From Microbacterium binotii (lineage in GTDB: Bacteria; Actinomycetota; Actinomycetes; Actinomycetales; Microbacteriaceae): 64,000 bases of DNA. The stretch's first letter is position 1, and each line of letters opens with the position of its first letter. Position numbers and translations under genes: made by a program. The stretch spans positions 2,418,001-2,482,000 of the forward strand of contig NZ_CP090347.1 of NCBI RefSeq assembly GCF_021398715.1, given 5' to 3'. The notes beneath the pieces are model-generated. The model did no database searches and was not told the origin of the DNA. It saw only the letters and a list, made by a program, of their open reading frames with translations. Of the stretch, positions 36,585 to 45,367 are shown piece by piece.

Positions 36585-37862
36585 TCATGCTAGCCGTGCG
36601 CCCGTCCGCCGAAGAGTGGCGATCGCCTCGACGTGGTGGGAGTGCGGGAACAGGTCGACCCCGCGGACCGCCTCGGCGTCATAACCGTGCAGGCGGAACT
36701 CGGCGAGGTCCCGCGCGAGTGCGACGGGGTCGCACGCGACGTAGACGATGGCGGCCGGCTCGAGCCCGGCGATCGCGCGCGCGGTGTCCTTGCCCGCGCC
36801 CGAACGAGGCGGGTCGAGCACGACGACCCCCCGCGAGAGTCGGGCGCGCTGATCGCTGCTCGCATTGTTCGCGAGGTCGGCCACCCACCGCTCCACCCGC
36901 GCCGTCTCGGCCCGTGCGCCCACCCACTGCGCCAGGTTGTGCCCCGCGTGCTCGGTGGCGCGGGCGTTGGACTCCACGCTCGTGATGCGAGCGGAGGGGC
37001 CTGCGGCGTCGCCGATCGCGGCCGCGAGCAGCCCGACGCCGCCGTACAGGTCGAGGTGCCACCCCTCCGGATCCACGCCGACGTCGTGGAGCGCGTCGCT
37101 CACCAACGCGGTCAGAGTGGCCGCCGCCAGGCGGTGCACCTGCCAGAACCCGCCCGCGTCCACACGGAAGGCGCGCTCCCCCACCCGCTCGGTGACCACC
37201 TCGGGCCGCGCGGCGCCCTCACGCGCGTCGGGTCGCGCGATCACCCGCACCCGGCCGTCGGCGGGCTCGACGAGCTCGACGCGCCCAGGCTTCGCGCGGG
37301 CCAGCCCCGCCGCCGCATCCCCGATCGCCGACGTCGCGAGCGGCAGCTCGCGAACGGGCACGACCCGGTGACTGCGCGCCCCGAAGGGACCGATGTTCCC
37401 CTCCGCGTCGACGTGCAGGCTCACCCGCGTGCGCCACCCGGTACCGTCCGCGCTCTCGGTCTCGCCGGTCGCACTCGTGTGCGCCGCCTCCATGGTCGCC
37501 GGAAGCGACAGCCGTCCGATGCGTGCCAGAGCGTCCTCGATCACGCGGAGCTTGAGCGCCCGCTGCTGGGGCAGGACGATGTGGCCGAAGTCCGCACCGC
37601 CGGGACGGTCCTCGGCGGGCACCGACAGGTCGGCCTGCGCCCAGACATGCGGCTGCCGGTGCGGTGATGCGTCGAGGACCTCGACGACTTCTGCCCGCCA
37701 GAAGGACTTCTTGGAGGTGTCGGTCAGACGCACTCGCACGCGCTCACCGGGCAGCGTGTCCGGCACGAAGACGACGCGTCGCTCATCACCGTGCCGCGCG
37801 ACGAAGACGCCGCCGTGGGCGACATCGGTGATCTCGAGCTCGAGGTGCGTTCCGGCATCCAT
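36585..37862 (-). CDS. TrmA/RlmD-like RNA 5-methyluridine methyltransferase
   Basis: 425 residues. An N-terminal TRAM domain (LELEITDVAHGGVFVARHGDERRVVFVPDTLPGERVRVRL) precedes a class I SAM methyltransferase domain with LDLYGGVGLLAAAIG, VVVLDPPRSGAGKDTARAI and YVACDPVALARDL, the last holding the nucleophilic Cys. The Cys cluster that binds 4Fe-4S in RlmD, normally around a GGCDWQH motif, is here PGGADFGHI with no Cys. Uridine-C5 methylation of rRNA or tRNA is expected; the site is unknown. The start at 37862 matches the TRAM N-terminus, and earlier starts would add an Arg-rich shadow. Confidence 0.88.
   Translation of the reverse strand: MDAGTHLELEITDVAHGGVFVARHGDERRVVFVPDTLPGERVRVRLTDTSKKSFWRAEVVEVLDASPHRQPHVWAQADLSVPAEDRPGGADFGHIVLPQQRALKLRVIEDALARIGRLSLPATMEAAHTSATGETESADGTGWRTRVSLHVDAEGNIGPFGARSHRVVPVRELPLATSAIGDAAAGLARAKPGRVELVEPADGRVRVIARPDAREGAARPEVVTERVGERAFRVDAGGFWQVHRLAAATLTALVSDALHDVGVDPEGWHLDLYGGVGLLAAAIGDAAGPSARITSVESNARATEHAGHNLAQWVGARAETARVERWVADLANNASSDQRARLSRGVVVLDPPRSGAGKDTARAIAGLEPAAIVYVACDPVALARDLAEFRLHGYDAEAVRGVDLFPHSHHVEAIATLRRTGARLA
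36587..36592 (-). promoter_or_regulatory. -10 box for leaderless response-regulator gene
   Basis: Minus-strand TAGCAT starting 12 bases before ATG 36580, overlapping the last codons of the upstream methyltransferase gene. It suggests the signalling operon is transcribed apart from it. Confidence 0.4.
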
Positions 37863-37930
37863 CCTTCGAGCTTCGCACACGCCCGCCCAGCGGCGACCCC
37901 CGCTCCGGCGGGCGCGCACGGACGACGGGC

Positions 37931-37936
37931 TACCGT
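37931..37936 (+). promoter_or_regulatory. -10 box upstream of maf
   Basis: TACCGT starting 12 bases before ATG 37943. The six bases between are GGAGGG, so the transcript may be leaderless or, if it starts earlier, use this as a ribosome site. Confidence 0.3.
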
Positions 37937-37942
37937 GGAGGG

Positions 37943-38596
37943 ATGCGCGTGCTCCTCGCCTCGACATCGCCCGCCCGGCTCATGCTGCTTCGCCAGGCGG
38001 GGATCGAACCGCGCACCGCCGCCCCCGACGTCGACGAGGAGGCGGTGGTCGCCGCCGTCGAGGCCGCGGAGAAGCGCACGCTCACCCCCACGGAGCACGT
38101 GCTGCTGCTCGCGCGGCGCAAGGCGGCGGCCGTCGTCGCCGCGCTCGAGGAGGACGGGGAGGACTTCGACGGCGTCGTGATCGGCGGCGACTCGATGTTC
38201 GAGCTCGACGGCGAGATCCTCGGCAAGCCCTACACACCGGAAACCGCGACGGCCCGGTGGCACGACATGCGCGGCCGCACGGGCGTGCTGCATTCGGGGC
38301 ACAGCGTGGTCCGGCTCGCTCCCGGCGCAGCGCCCGTCGAGGCGCACGCCGTCGCCGCGGCGTCCGTGACCTTCGCCGCGGACGTCACGGATGCGGAGAT
38401 CGCCGCCTACGTCGCGACGGGCGAACCGCTGCTGGTGGCAGGCGCCTTCACCGTCGACAGTCTCGGCGGCCCCTTCATCACCCGCGTCGAGGGCGACCCG
38501 TCGACGGTGGTGGGGATGTCGCTGTCGACGCTGCGGACCCTGTGCCGCGAGCTCGGGGTGACGTGGACCGATCTGTGGGGTCCCTCCACCGACTGA
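37943..38596 (+). CDS. maf: Maf-family nucleoside triphosphate pyrophosphatase
   Basis: 217 residues. Hydrolyses non-canonical or modified NTPs (dTTP/UTP or methylated forms) to monophosphates; linked to septum arrest in Bacillus. VLLASTSPARLMLLRQAGIEPRTAAPDVDEEAV is the conserved opening, VVIGGDSMFELDGEILGKP holds the catalytic Asp and TGVLHSGHSVV follows. The C-terminal PFITRVEGDPSTVVGMSL is the family end block. It lies directly upstream of the acyl-CoA carboxylase alpha subunit on the same strand, a common actinobacterial pairing. Confidence 0.95.
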   Translation: MRVLLASTSPARLMLLRQAGIEPRTAAPDVDEEAVVAAVEAAEKRTLTPTEHVLLLARRKAAAVVAALEEDGEDFDGVVIGGDSMFELDGEILGKPYTPETATARWHDMRGRTGVLHSGHSVVRLAPGAAPVEAHAVAAASVTFAADVTDAEIAAYVATGEPLLVAGAFTVDSLGGPFITRVEGDPSTVVGMSLSTLRTLCRELGVTWTDLWGPSTD

Positions 38597-38624
38597 ACCC
38601 GCGTCGGGACGGTTGTAGGTTCTC

Positions 38625-38657
38625 CCGAACAGATTTATTTGTTCTTGTTGAGTTCGG
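38625..38657. promoter_or_regulatory. Nested inverted repeats upstream of the carboxylase alpha-subunit gene
   Basis: GAACA (38627-38631) faces TGTTC (38640-38644), and CCGAAC (38625-38630) faces GTTCGG (38652-38657). The stretch is unusually AT-rich for this genome (ATTTATTTG). It lies just upstream of the probable promoter, so an operator is plausible. Confidence 0.4.
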
Positions 38658-38682
38658 TCAAAAAGACACGGCAACCTCTCGC

Positions 38683-38688
38683 TAGGCT
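38683..38688 (+). promoter_or_regulatory. -10 box for leaderless carboxylase alpha-subunit gene
   Basis: TAGGCT whose first base lies 13 bases before ATG 38696. There is no ribosome site before the ATG. Confidence 0.45.
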
Positions 38689-38695
38689 GGCACTC

Positions 38696-40462
38696 ATGCC
38701 TCGCATCGCCAAGGTCCTCATCGCGAACCGCGGCGAGATCGCCGTACGCATCATCCGTGCCGCTCGTGACGCCGGGATCGCCTCCGTCGCGGTCTACTCC
38801 GACCAGGATCGGGATGCGCTTCACGTGCGTCTCGCCGACGAGGCCTACGCCCTCGATGGCACCACCGGCGCCGAGACCTACCTCTCGATCGAGAAGATCC
38901 TCTCCGTCCTCCGCCGTGCCGGCGCCGACGCGGTGCACCCCGGATACGGCTTCCTCGCCGAGAACGCGGACTTCGCCCGCGCGGTGATCGGCGCAGGCGC
39001 CACCTGGATCGGCCCCTCGCCCGACGCCATCGAGGCGCTCGGCGACAAGGTCACAGCCCGCCATGTCGCCGAGAAGGTCGGCGCCCCGCTCGCCCCGGGA
39101 ACCCCCGGCCCCGTCTCGGGCGCCGACGAGGTCATCGCCTTCGCTGAGCAGTACGGACTGCCCATCGCCATCAAGGCCGCCTACGGCGGCGGCGGCCGAG
39201 GCCTCAAGGTGGCGCGCGAGCTCGACGAGGTCGCGGAGCTCTTCGAGTCCGCGACCCGCGAGGCGATCACCTCGTTCGGACGCGGCGAGTGCTTCGTCGA
39301 GAAGTACCTCGACAAGCCGCGCCACGTCGAGACGCAGTGCCTGGCGGATGCGGCGGGCAACGTCGTCGTGATCTCCACGCGCGACTGCTCGCTGCAGCGC
39401 CGCCACCAGAAGCTCGTCGAGGAGGCGCCGGCGCCGTTCCTGACCGAGGAGCAGAACCGCATCCTCTACGAGTCCTCCAAGGCCATCCTGCGCGAGGTCG
39501 GCTACCTCGGTGCCGGCACCTGCGAGTTCCTCATCGGCGCGGACGGGACGATCTCCTTCCTCGAGGTCAACACCCGCCTGCAGGTCGAGCACACGGTCTC
39601 CGAAGAGGTCACCGGCATCGACCTCGTCCGCGAGCAGTTCCGCATCGCCGAGGGCGAGCTGATCGGCTACGACGACCCGGCCCCCATCGGCCACTCGATC
39701 GAGTTCCGCATCAACGGCGAGGACCCGGGACGGGGCTTTCTCCCCCAGCCCGGTCCGGTGAAGGTCTTCAAGACCTTCGGCGGCCCCGGCATCCGTCTCG
39801 ATTCGGGTGTCACCGCGGGCGACGTCGTCTCGGGCGCGTTCGACTCGCTGCTGGCGAAGCTGATCGTCACGGGCCGTGATCGCGCGGAGGCGCTCGCCCG
39901 GGCGCGTCGCGCCCTCGACGAGTTCGAGGTCGCGGGCCTGCCCACCGTCATCCCGTTCCACCGTGACGTCGTGCGTCAGCCGGCGTTCACCGCCGAGGAC
40001 GGCGTTTTCGGCGTCTACACGCGCTGGATCGAGACCGAGTACGTGAACGAGATCCCCGCGTGGGACGGCGAGCTCGGCGACATCGCGCAGCCCGAGCAGC
40101 GGCACACGGTCGTCGTCGAGGTCGGCGGGAAGCGCCTCGAGGTGAGCCTGCCCGACCGGATCGCCGCAGCACCTGCGCAGACCGGTCGCCCCGCCGCGGT
40201 GCCGCCGTCACGTCGCTCGCACCAGACCACCGCCAACGCGGGCGCTTCGGGCGATGCCGTGAAGGCGCCGATGCAGGCGACGATCGTCAAGATCGCGGTC
40301 TCTGAGGGTCAGCAGGTCGTCAAGGGCGACCTCGTCGTCGTCCTCGAGGCGATGAAGATGGAGCAGCCGATCCAGGCGCACAAGGACGGCGTGGTCGGCG
40401 CGATCAACGCCGCCGCCGGCACCACGGTCTCCGCGGGGCACCAGCTCCTGACCATCAACTGA
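38696..40462 (+). CDS. Acyl-CoA carboxylase alpha subunit (biotin carboxylase and biotin carrier)
   Basis: 588 residues. The N-terminal biotin carboxylase (1 to about 450) shows [35 protein letters not shown], the ATP-grasp loop [28 protein letters not shown] and [22 protein letters not shown]. The C-terminal biotinyl domain ends with [10 protein letters not shown], whose Lys554 takes biotin from BirA. It works with the beta and epsilon subunits encoded 5 kb away on the same strand. ATG 38696 gives the family N-terminus and lies right behind a TAGGCT box. An earlier in-frame start would add an unlikely tail. Confidence 0.96.
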   Translation: MPRIAKVLIANRGEIAVRIIRAARDAGIASVAVYSDQDRDALHVRLADEAYALDGTTGAETYLSIEKILSVLRRAGADAVHPGYGFLAENADFARAVIGAGATWIGPSPDAIEALGDKVTARHVAEKVGAPLAPGTPGPVSGADEVIAFAEQYGLPIAIKAAYGGGGRGLKVARELDEVAELFESATREAITSFGRGECFVEKYLDKPRHVETQCLADAAGNVVVISTRDCSLQRRHQKLVEEAPAPFLTEEQNRILYESSKAILREVGYLGAGTCEFLIGADGTISFLEVNTRLQVEHTVSEEVTGIDLVREQFRIAEGELIGYDDPAPIGHSIEFRINGEDPGRGFLPQPGPVKVFKTFGGPGIRLDSGVTAGDVVSGAFDSLLAKLIVTGRDRAEALARARRALDEFEVAGLPTVIPFHRDVVRQPAFTAEDGVFGVYTRWIETEYVNEIPAWDGELGDIAQPEQRHTVVVEVGGKRLEVSLPDRIAAAPAQTGRPAAVPPSRRSHQTTANAGASGDAVKAPMQATIVKIAVSEGQQVVKGDLVVVLEAMKMEQPIQAHKDGVVGAINAAAGTTVSAGHQLLTIN

Positions 40463-40463
40463 C

Positions 40464-40494
40464 CCGTCCGGGCCACCCGCCCGGGTGCCCGGGT
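40464..40494 (+). terminator. Hairpin after the carboxylase alpha-subunit gene
   Basis: CCGGGCCACCCG (40468-40479) pairs with CGGGTGCCCGG (40482-40492) with one bulged C, just after the stop codon. No T-run follows. It probably ends plus-strand transcription between convergent genes. Confidence 0.55.
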
Positions 40495-40504
40495 TGCGTC
40501 GCAT

Positions 40505-40570
40505 GTGCGCAGCTGCGCCACTTCTGCGCACCTGCCGCCGTCATTCCCTGCCGCGGGTGCGCAGAGGTGC
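40505..40570. repeat. Palindromic intergenic element, second family
   Basis: Arms 40519-40532 (CACTTCTGCGCACC) and 40556-40569 pair over 14 bp with one G-T, around a 23-nt centre, total about 51 nt. An extra GTGCGCAG (40505-40512) can pair instead with CTGCGCAC inside the left arm, so two exclusive hairpins are possible. It lies between convergent genes, as the 54-bp palindromes often do, but shares no box with them. Confidence 0.6.
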
Positions 40571-40635
40571 GGCCGCGACGAAACGAGCGCGCGGCGCGGT
40601 GACATCGGCGGCTGCGGCGCGTGGCCGCATCCGGA

Positions 40636-42096
40636 TCAGTCCTCGTCTTCGGTGGCCGGCTCGATCACGTGCATGGCACGCATCGCGTCGGTCACAGAGC
40701 CCGACAGCGACGGGTACACCGTGAACACGCGCGACACCTGATCGACGGTCAGACGGCGCTCCACGGCGATGGCGATCGGGTAGATGAGATCGGATGCGCG
40801 CGGGCCGACGATCGTGCCGCCGATGACGGTTCCGCTGCCCTCGCGCGCGATGATCTTGACGAAGCCGTCCTTGATGCCCATCATCTTGGCGCGCGGGTTG
40901 GCCGCGAGCGGCATCTTGCACACGACGCCGTTGATGGCGCCGTCGCGGATGTCCTTCTCCTGCCAGCCGACCGTCGCGATCTCGGGCGCGGTGAAGATGT
41001 TGGCGGCGATGCGTCGTTGCTCGAGCGGGATGACCACGTCGCCGAGGGCGTGGAAGATCCCCGTGCGCCCCTGCATCGCGGCGACGGAGGCGAGCGGGAC
41101 GAAGGTCGTGCAGTCCCCCGCCGCGTAGATGTTGGGCACCGAGGTGCGCGCGACGCGGTTGACCCGGATGTGGCCGGACTCCGTCGTCTCGACGCCGGCC
41201 TCCTCGAGGCCGATGCCCGCCGTGTTCGGGATGGAGCCCACGGCCATGAGGCAGTGGCTGCCCTCGATCGTGCGCCCGTCGGCGAGGGTCACTCGGACGC
41301 CGTCGCCGGTGTTCTCGGCGCGCTCGGCGCGCGCCTTCGCCAGCAGCGTCATGCCACCGCGGGCGAAGACCTTCTCGAGCACCGCCGCGGCATCCGCATC
41401 CTCGCCGGGAAGCACCTGGTCGCGGCTGGAGACGAGCGTCACCTTGGCGCCGAGGTTCATGTAGGCGGACGCGAACTCCGCGCCCGTCACGCCCGAGCCC
41501 ACCACGATGAGGTGCTCGGGGATGGTCTTCATGTCGTAGAGCTGGGTCCACGTGAGGATGCGTTCGCCGTCGGGCTTGGCGGTGGCGAGCTGACGCGGGG
41601 AGGCGCCGACGGAGACCACGAGCGTGTCTGCCTCCACCCGGTCGAAGTCCGTGCCGCCGGGACCGGTGGAGGCGACCACCGCGCCGGGTCCGTCGAGACG
41701 GCCGTGACCCGAGATGATGCGCACGCCCGCGGACACGAGCGAGGCGCGCATGTCGTCGGACTGCTGACGGGCGAGCGAGAGGAGCCGTTTGTTCACGGCA
41801 GCGAGGTTGATCGCCACCTGCGGCTGCAGGGGCTTGCCGGTGCCGTCCTTCGCGAAGAGCTGGACGCCCAGATCACTCGCCCCGGCGATGGCGACAGCCG
41901 CATCCGCCGTGGCGATGAGGGACTTCGAGGGAACGACGTCCGTGATCACCGCCGACCCGCCGACACCGGCGCGTTCGACGAGCGTCACCTCGGCTCCCAG
42001 CTGGGCCGCCGCCAGCGCCGCTTCGTAGCCGCCCGGGCCACCACCGATGATCGCGACGCGCTGGGCGCTCTCGAAGCTCGCAGACATGGTGCTCAT
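40636..42096 (-). CDS. NAD(P)H-quinone dehydrogenase, LpdA-type flavoprotein
   Basis: 486 residues of the pyridine nucleotide-disulphide oxidoreductase fold. VAIIGGGPGGYEAALAAAQLGAEVTLVE binds FAD, LIVVGSGVTGAEFASAYMNLGAKVTLV binds NAD(P)H, and IYAAGDCTTFVPLASVAAMQGR is the second flavin motif. The redox Cys pair of true dihydrolipoamide dehydrogenases is absent (GVGGSAVITDVVPSK), and the C-terminal His-Glu dyad region reads VYPSLSG. This matches the actinobacterial LpdA/Rv3303c group, which reduces quinones. ATG 42096 has GGGGGAGAG upstream; ATG 42087 is possible. It converges with the carboxylase alpha gene. Confidence 0.9.
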   Translation of the reverse strand: MSTMSASFESAQRVAIIGGGPGGYEAALAAAQLGAEVTLVERAGVGGSAVITDVVPSKSLIATADAAVAIAGASDLGVQLFAKDGTGKPLQPQVAINLAAVNKRLLSLARQQSDDMRASLVSAGVRIISGHGRLDGPGAVVASTGPGGTDFDRVEADTLVVSVGASPRQLATAKPDGERILTWTQLYDMKTIPEHLIVVGSGVTGAEFASAYMNLGAKVTLVSSRDQVLPGEDADAAAVLEKVFARGGMTLLAKARAERAENTGDGVRVTLADGRTIEGSHCLMAVGSIPNTAGIGLEEAGVETTESGHIRVNRVARTSVPNIYAAGDCTTFVPLASVAAMQGRTGIFHALGDVVIPLEQRRIAANIFTAPEIATVGWQEKDIRDGAINGVVCKMPLAANPRAKMMGIKDGFVKIIAREGSGTVIGGTIVGPRASDLIYPIAIAVERRLTVDQVSRVFTVYPSLSGSVTDAMRAMHVIEPATEDED

Positions 42097-42173
42097 TCTC
42101 TCCCCCGACGGCGCGCGCCGACGAATCGGGGGCTGCGGCGAGCGTCGATGTGGCCCACCGGGCCTCGGGTTCA

Positions 42174-42179
42174 TAAGGT
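42174..42179 (+). promoter_or_regulatory. -10 box for leaderless purine nucleoside phosphorylase operon
   Basis: TAAGGT whose first base lies 12 bases before ATG 42186. Confidence 0.4.
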
Positions 42180-42185
42180 GGGGAC

Positions 42186-43019
42186 ATGGCAACGACCCCC
42201 CTCAACCCGCTCGACGACCCGGCGGCCGATCCGTTCGAGATCGCCCGCCGCGCCGCCGACGACATCGCGCGCCTCACCGGCGTCGCCCAGCACGACATCG
42301 CCCTCACGCTCGGCAGCGGCTGGGGCAAGGCCGCGGAGCTCATCGGTGAGACCGTCGCGACGATCGACGCGCCGGAGGTCACCGGCTTCAGCAAGCCGGC
42401 GCTGGAAGGCCACGTCGGCACGCTTCGCAGCGTCCGCACGCCTGCGGGCACGCACGTGCTGGTCATCGGCGCGCGCACGCACTACTACGAGGGCCACGGC
42501 ACCCGCCGCGTCGTGCACAGCGTGCGTACGGCCGCCGCGACCGGCGCGCGCACCATGGTGCTCACCAACGGCGCCGGCGGCATCAAGGAGCACTGGAAGC
42601 CCGGGACGCCCGTGCTGATCAGCGACCACATCAACCTCACCGCGGACTCTCCGCTCGAGGGTGCGACGTTCGTGGATCTCACCGACCTCTACTCCTCGCG
42701 CCTGCGCGATCTCGCTCGCACCGTTGACCCGAGCCTGGATGAGGGCGTCTACTGCCAGTTCCGCGGGCCGCAGTACGAGACGCCGGCCGAAGTGCAGATG
42801 GCCAAGATCATCGGTGGACACATCGTCGGCATGTCGACCGCTCTCGAGGCGATCGCCGCCCGTCAGGCCGGGATGGAGGTGCTGGGCTTCTCGCTCATCA
42901 CCAACCTCGCCGCGGGCATCTCGCCCACTCCGCTCAGCCACGCCGAGGTGATCGAGGCGGGCCGCGAGGCGGAGCCCGTGATCTCCGATCTCCTCGCCCG
43001 CGTGATCGGCCGGCTGTGA
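42186..43019 (+). CDS. Purine nucleoside phosphorylase (trimeric type)
   Basis: 277 residues. Splits purine nucleosides with phosphate to base and ribose-1-phosphate. ALTLGSGWGKAAELIGE binds phosphate, HVLVIGARTHYYEGHGTRRVVHSVR follows, then VLTNGAGGIKEHWKPG and CQFRGPQYETPAEVQM, the purine site. VLGFSLITNLAAGISPTPLSHAEV ends the core. It begins a three-gene operon in which every junction overlaps (GTGA), with a phosphohexomutase able to handle the sugar phosphate product and a GNAT acetyltransferase. It complements the nucleoside salvage genes at 56-64 kb. Confidence 0.96.
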   Translation: MATTPLNPLDDPAADPFEIARRAADDIARLTGVAQHDIALTLGSGWGKAAELIGETVATIDAPEVTGFSKPALEGHVGTLRSVRTPAGTHVLVIGARTHYYEGHGTRRVVHSVRTAAATGARTMVLTNGAGGIKEHWKPGTPVLISDHINLTADSPLEGATFVDLTDLYSSRLRDLARTVDPSLDEGVYCQFRGPQYETPAEVQMAKIIGGHIVGMSTALEAIAARQAGMEVLGFSLITNLAAGISPTPLSHAEVIEAGREAEPVISDLLARVIGRL

Positions 43020-44689
43020 GCGACGCCGTGGAGGCCGCCCGCGCGTGGCTCGCGCAGGACCCCGACCCCGAGACGCGTGAGGAGCTCACCGACCTCCTCG
43101 CCAGAGCGGATGCGGGCGACGCATCCGCTCTCGCCGATCTCGACGACCGCTTCGGCACCCGCCTCGCGTTCGGCACCGCCGGGCTCCGCGGCGAGCTCGG
43201 TGCGGGCAGCAACCGGATGAACCGCGTACTCGTCGCGCAGGCGGCCGCGGGGCTCGCCGCCTATCTTTCGGCCAATACGGCCGAAGGTCACACGCCTCGC
43301 GTCGTGGTGGGCTACGACGGACGCCGCAACTCGGACGTCTTCGCGCGCGACTCGGCGGAGATCTTCGCGGGGGCGGGGCTGGACGCCGTGCTGCTGCCGA
43401 GGCTGCTGCCCACTCCGGTCCTCGCCTTCGCCGTCCGGCATCTGGATGCGGACGCGGGGGTCATGGTCACCGCGAGCCACAACCCGCCGAACGACAACGG
43501 CTACAAGGTGTACCTCGGCGGCGCCGACGACGGATCGCAGATCGTGCCCCCCGCCGATGGCGAGATCGCGGCGCAGATCTCGCGCATCGCGACGGAGGTC
43601 TCGGCGAGCGAGATCCCCCGCTCGCTGGGATACCGCACCGCATCCGAGGAGGTCGTCGAAGCGTACGTCTCGGCCACCGCCGCCGTCGGGCCCGCGCCTG
43701 CAGGCGCCGAGGGACTGCGCTGGGTCTACACCGCGATGCACGGCGTGGGCGGGGAGACGCTGGGGCGCATCGTCGCCGCGGCCGGGTACCCCGAGCCCGT
43801 CCAGGTGGCCGCGCAGGCCGAGCCGGACGGGCGCTTCCCGACCGTCGCCTTCCCGAATCCGGAGGAACCCGGCGCGATGGACCTCGCCTTCCAAACGGCG
43901 CGGGAGGCGGATGCGGAACTCGTCATCGCCAACGACCCCGACGCCGACCGCCTCGCGGTGGCCGTGCCCGACGCGGATGCGGAAGGCGGCTGGCGCCGTC
44001 TGACGGGCAACCAGATCGGGCTGCTGCTCGGCTGGCGCGCGGCGCGCAAGGCTGCGGAGGCCGGCGCATCCGGAACACTCGCCTGCTCGCTCGTCTCCTC
44101 CCCCGGGCTCCAGACTGTCGCCGAGCACTTCGGTCTGGGCTTCGCCGCGACCCTCACCGGCTTCAAGTGGATCTCGCGCGCGCCCGAGCTGATCTTCGGC
44201 TTCGAGGAGGCGCTCGGCTACCTCGTGAACCCCGAGACCGTGCGCGACAAGGACGGCATCTCGGCGGCCGTCGCGGCGCTCGAGCTCGCGAGCGAGGCCC
44301 GTGGCTCCGGAAGGACGCTGCAGGATCTGCTCGACGAGTTCGACCGGACGTTCGGCTTCTTCGCGAGCGACCAGATCTCGGTGCGCGTGCAGGACCTCTC
44401 GATCATCGGCACGATCATGTCGAGCCTGCGGGCGGATCCCCCGTCGCGCATCGGCGAGGTGAAGGTCAAGGCGGTCGAGGACCTCAGCGAGGGGTCGGAG
44501 ACGCTCCCCGCGAGCGACGTGCTGCGCTACACCCTCAAGGGAGGCTCGCGCGTGATCGTGCGTCCCTCGGGCACCGAGCCCAAGCTCAAGGCGTACCTTG
44601 ACGTCCGCGGAGAGTCGGCGACGGATGCGACCGAGCGCATCGCCGCCCTGAGCGACGGGGTGCGGGCGCTGCTGGACGCGCGTTCGTGA
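43016..44689 (+). CDS. Phosphohexomutase / phosphopentomutase family (phosphomannomutase-like)
   Basis: 557 residues of the alpha-D-phosphohexomutase superfamily. GTAGLRGELGAGSNRMN opens the protein, the phosphoserine loop is VTASHNPPNDNGYKVY (about residues 150-165), the metal loop is ANDPDADRLAVAVPD, the sugar loop is FGFEEALGYLV and the phosphate loop is VRPSGTEPKLKAYLDV. Size and motifs match PGM2/PmmB-like enzymes, some of which act on ribose-1-phosphate or deoxyribose-1-phosphate. Coupling to the nucleoside phosphorylase (overlapping GTGA) makes a pentose phosphate role likely. Glucose or mannose phosphates remain possible. Confidence 0.93.
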   Translation: MSDAVEAARAWLAQDPDPETREELTDLLARADAGDASALADLDDRFGTRLAFGTAGLRGELGAGSNRMNRVLVAQAAAGLAAYLSANTAEGHTPRVVVGYDGRRNSDVFARDSAEIFAGAGLDAVLLPRLLPTPVLAFAVRHLDADAGVMVTASHNPPNDNGYKVYLGGADDGSQIVPPADGEIAAQISRIATEVSASEIPRSLGYRTASEEVVEAYVSATAAVGPAPAGAEGLRWVYTAMHGVGGETLGRIVAAAGYPEPVQVAAQAEPDGRFPTVAFPNPEEPGAMDLAFQTAREADAELVIANDPDADRLAVAVPDADAEGGWRRLTGNQIGLLLGWRAARKAAEAGASGTLACSLVSSPGLQTVAEHFGLGFAATLTGFKWISRAPELIFGFEEALGYLVNPETVRDKDGISAAVAALELASEARGSGRTLQDLLDEFDRTFGFFASDQISVRVQDLSIIGTIMSSLRADPPSRIGEVKVKAVEDLSEGSETLPASDVLRYTLKGGSRVIVRPSGTEPKLKAYLDVRGESATDATERIAALSDGVRALLDARS

Positions 44690-45279
44690 GCGGATGGTCC
44701 GAGGCCCCGCTGCTCGAGAACGCCCACGTGCGTCTCGAGCAGCTGGCGCCCGAGCACGCCGACGACCTCGCGGCGGCGGTCGCGGTCGATGAGCTCTGGC
44801 GCACCTGGTACACCCGCATCCCCTCGCCGGAGGGCATGCGGGACGAGATCGAGAGTCGACTCGAACGACAGCGGGCCGGCCTCGTCGCCCCGTGGGCGAT
44901 CGTGTCGGTGCGCGACGGCCGCGCCGTCGGCATGACGACCTACCTCAACCTCGACGAGACCAACCGGCGACTCGAGATCGGGTCGACCTGGATGGGGCGC
45001 GCCGCCCAGGGCATCGGCATCAATCCGGCCGCCAAGCTCCTGCTCCTGGAGCGCGCGTTCGACCAGCTCGGATGCGGAGCGGTCGAGTTCCGCACCCACT
45101 GGCACAACCATCAGTCGCGCGCCGCTATCGCCCGACTCGGCGCCAAACAGGACGGCGTCCTGCGCAATCACACGGTGTGGTCGGACGGAACGATGCGCGA
45201 CACCGTCGTCTTCTCGATCATCGACGGCGAGTGGCCGACGGTCCGCGCCGCGCTGACCGCCCGTCTCCGCCACCGCTGA
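44686..45279 (+). CDS. GNAT-family acetyltransferase (RimJ/RimL-like)
   Basis: 197 residues. Uses acetyl-CoA to acetylate an amine. The core is VRLEQLAPEHADDLAAAV at the start, WAIVSVRDGRAVGMTTYLNLDETNRRLEIGSTWMG (strand beta4 before the CoA loop) and AVEFRTHWHNHQSRAAIARLGAKQDGVLRNHTVW, which is typical of the RimJ/RimL group. The normal Q/R-x-x-G-x-G/A loop is AAQGIGINPAAK. Its GTG overlaps the mutase stop. Substrate unknown. A degenerate tandem repeat and two 54-bp palindromes follow. Confidence 0.9.
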   Translation: MSGWSEAPLLENAHVRLEQLAPEHADDLAAAVAVDELWRTWYTRIPSPEGMRDEIESRLERQRAGLVAPWAIVSVRDGRAVGMTTYLNLDETNRRLEIGSTWMGRAAQGIGINPAAKLLLLERAFDQLGCGAVEFRTHWHNHQSRAAIARLGAKQDGVLRNHTVWSDGTMRDTVVFSIIDGEWPTVRAALTARLRHR

Positions 45280-45301
45280 CCGCCCGCATCCGCTGATGCG
45301 C

Positions 45302-45359
45302 CGCATCCGCGTCGGGGGCGCGGCATCCGCGTGGGGGCCCGGCGTCCGCGTCGGGGCCC
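45302..45359. repeat. Degenerate 19-20-nt tandem repeat
   Basis: Three units, about 45302-45320, 45321-45340 and 45341-45359, share GGCATCCGCGTSGGGGCCC-like sequence. They run directly into the first 54-bp palindrome of this intergenic gap (278 bp between convergent genes). Confidence 0.5.
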
Positions 45360-45367
45360 GGCATCGC

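Noticed and set aside
38627..38644. SOS (LexA) box upstream of the carboxylase alpha gene
   Set aside because: GAAC and GTTC are 10 nt apart; the actinobacterial LexA site has 4 nt between them, and the gene is not an SOS function.
40636..42096. Dihydrolipoamide dehydrogenase of the pyruvate dehydrogenase complex
   Set aside because: Both active-site Cys are missing, so lipoamide oxidation is not possible; the LpdA-type quinone reductase label fits better.
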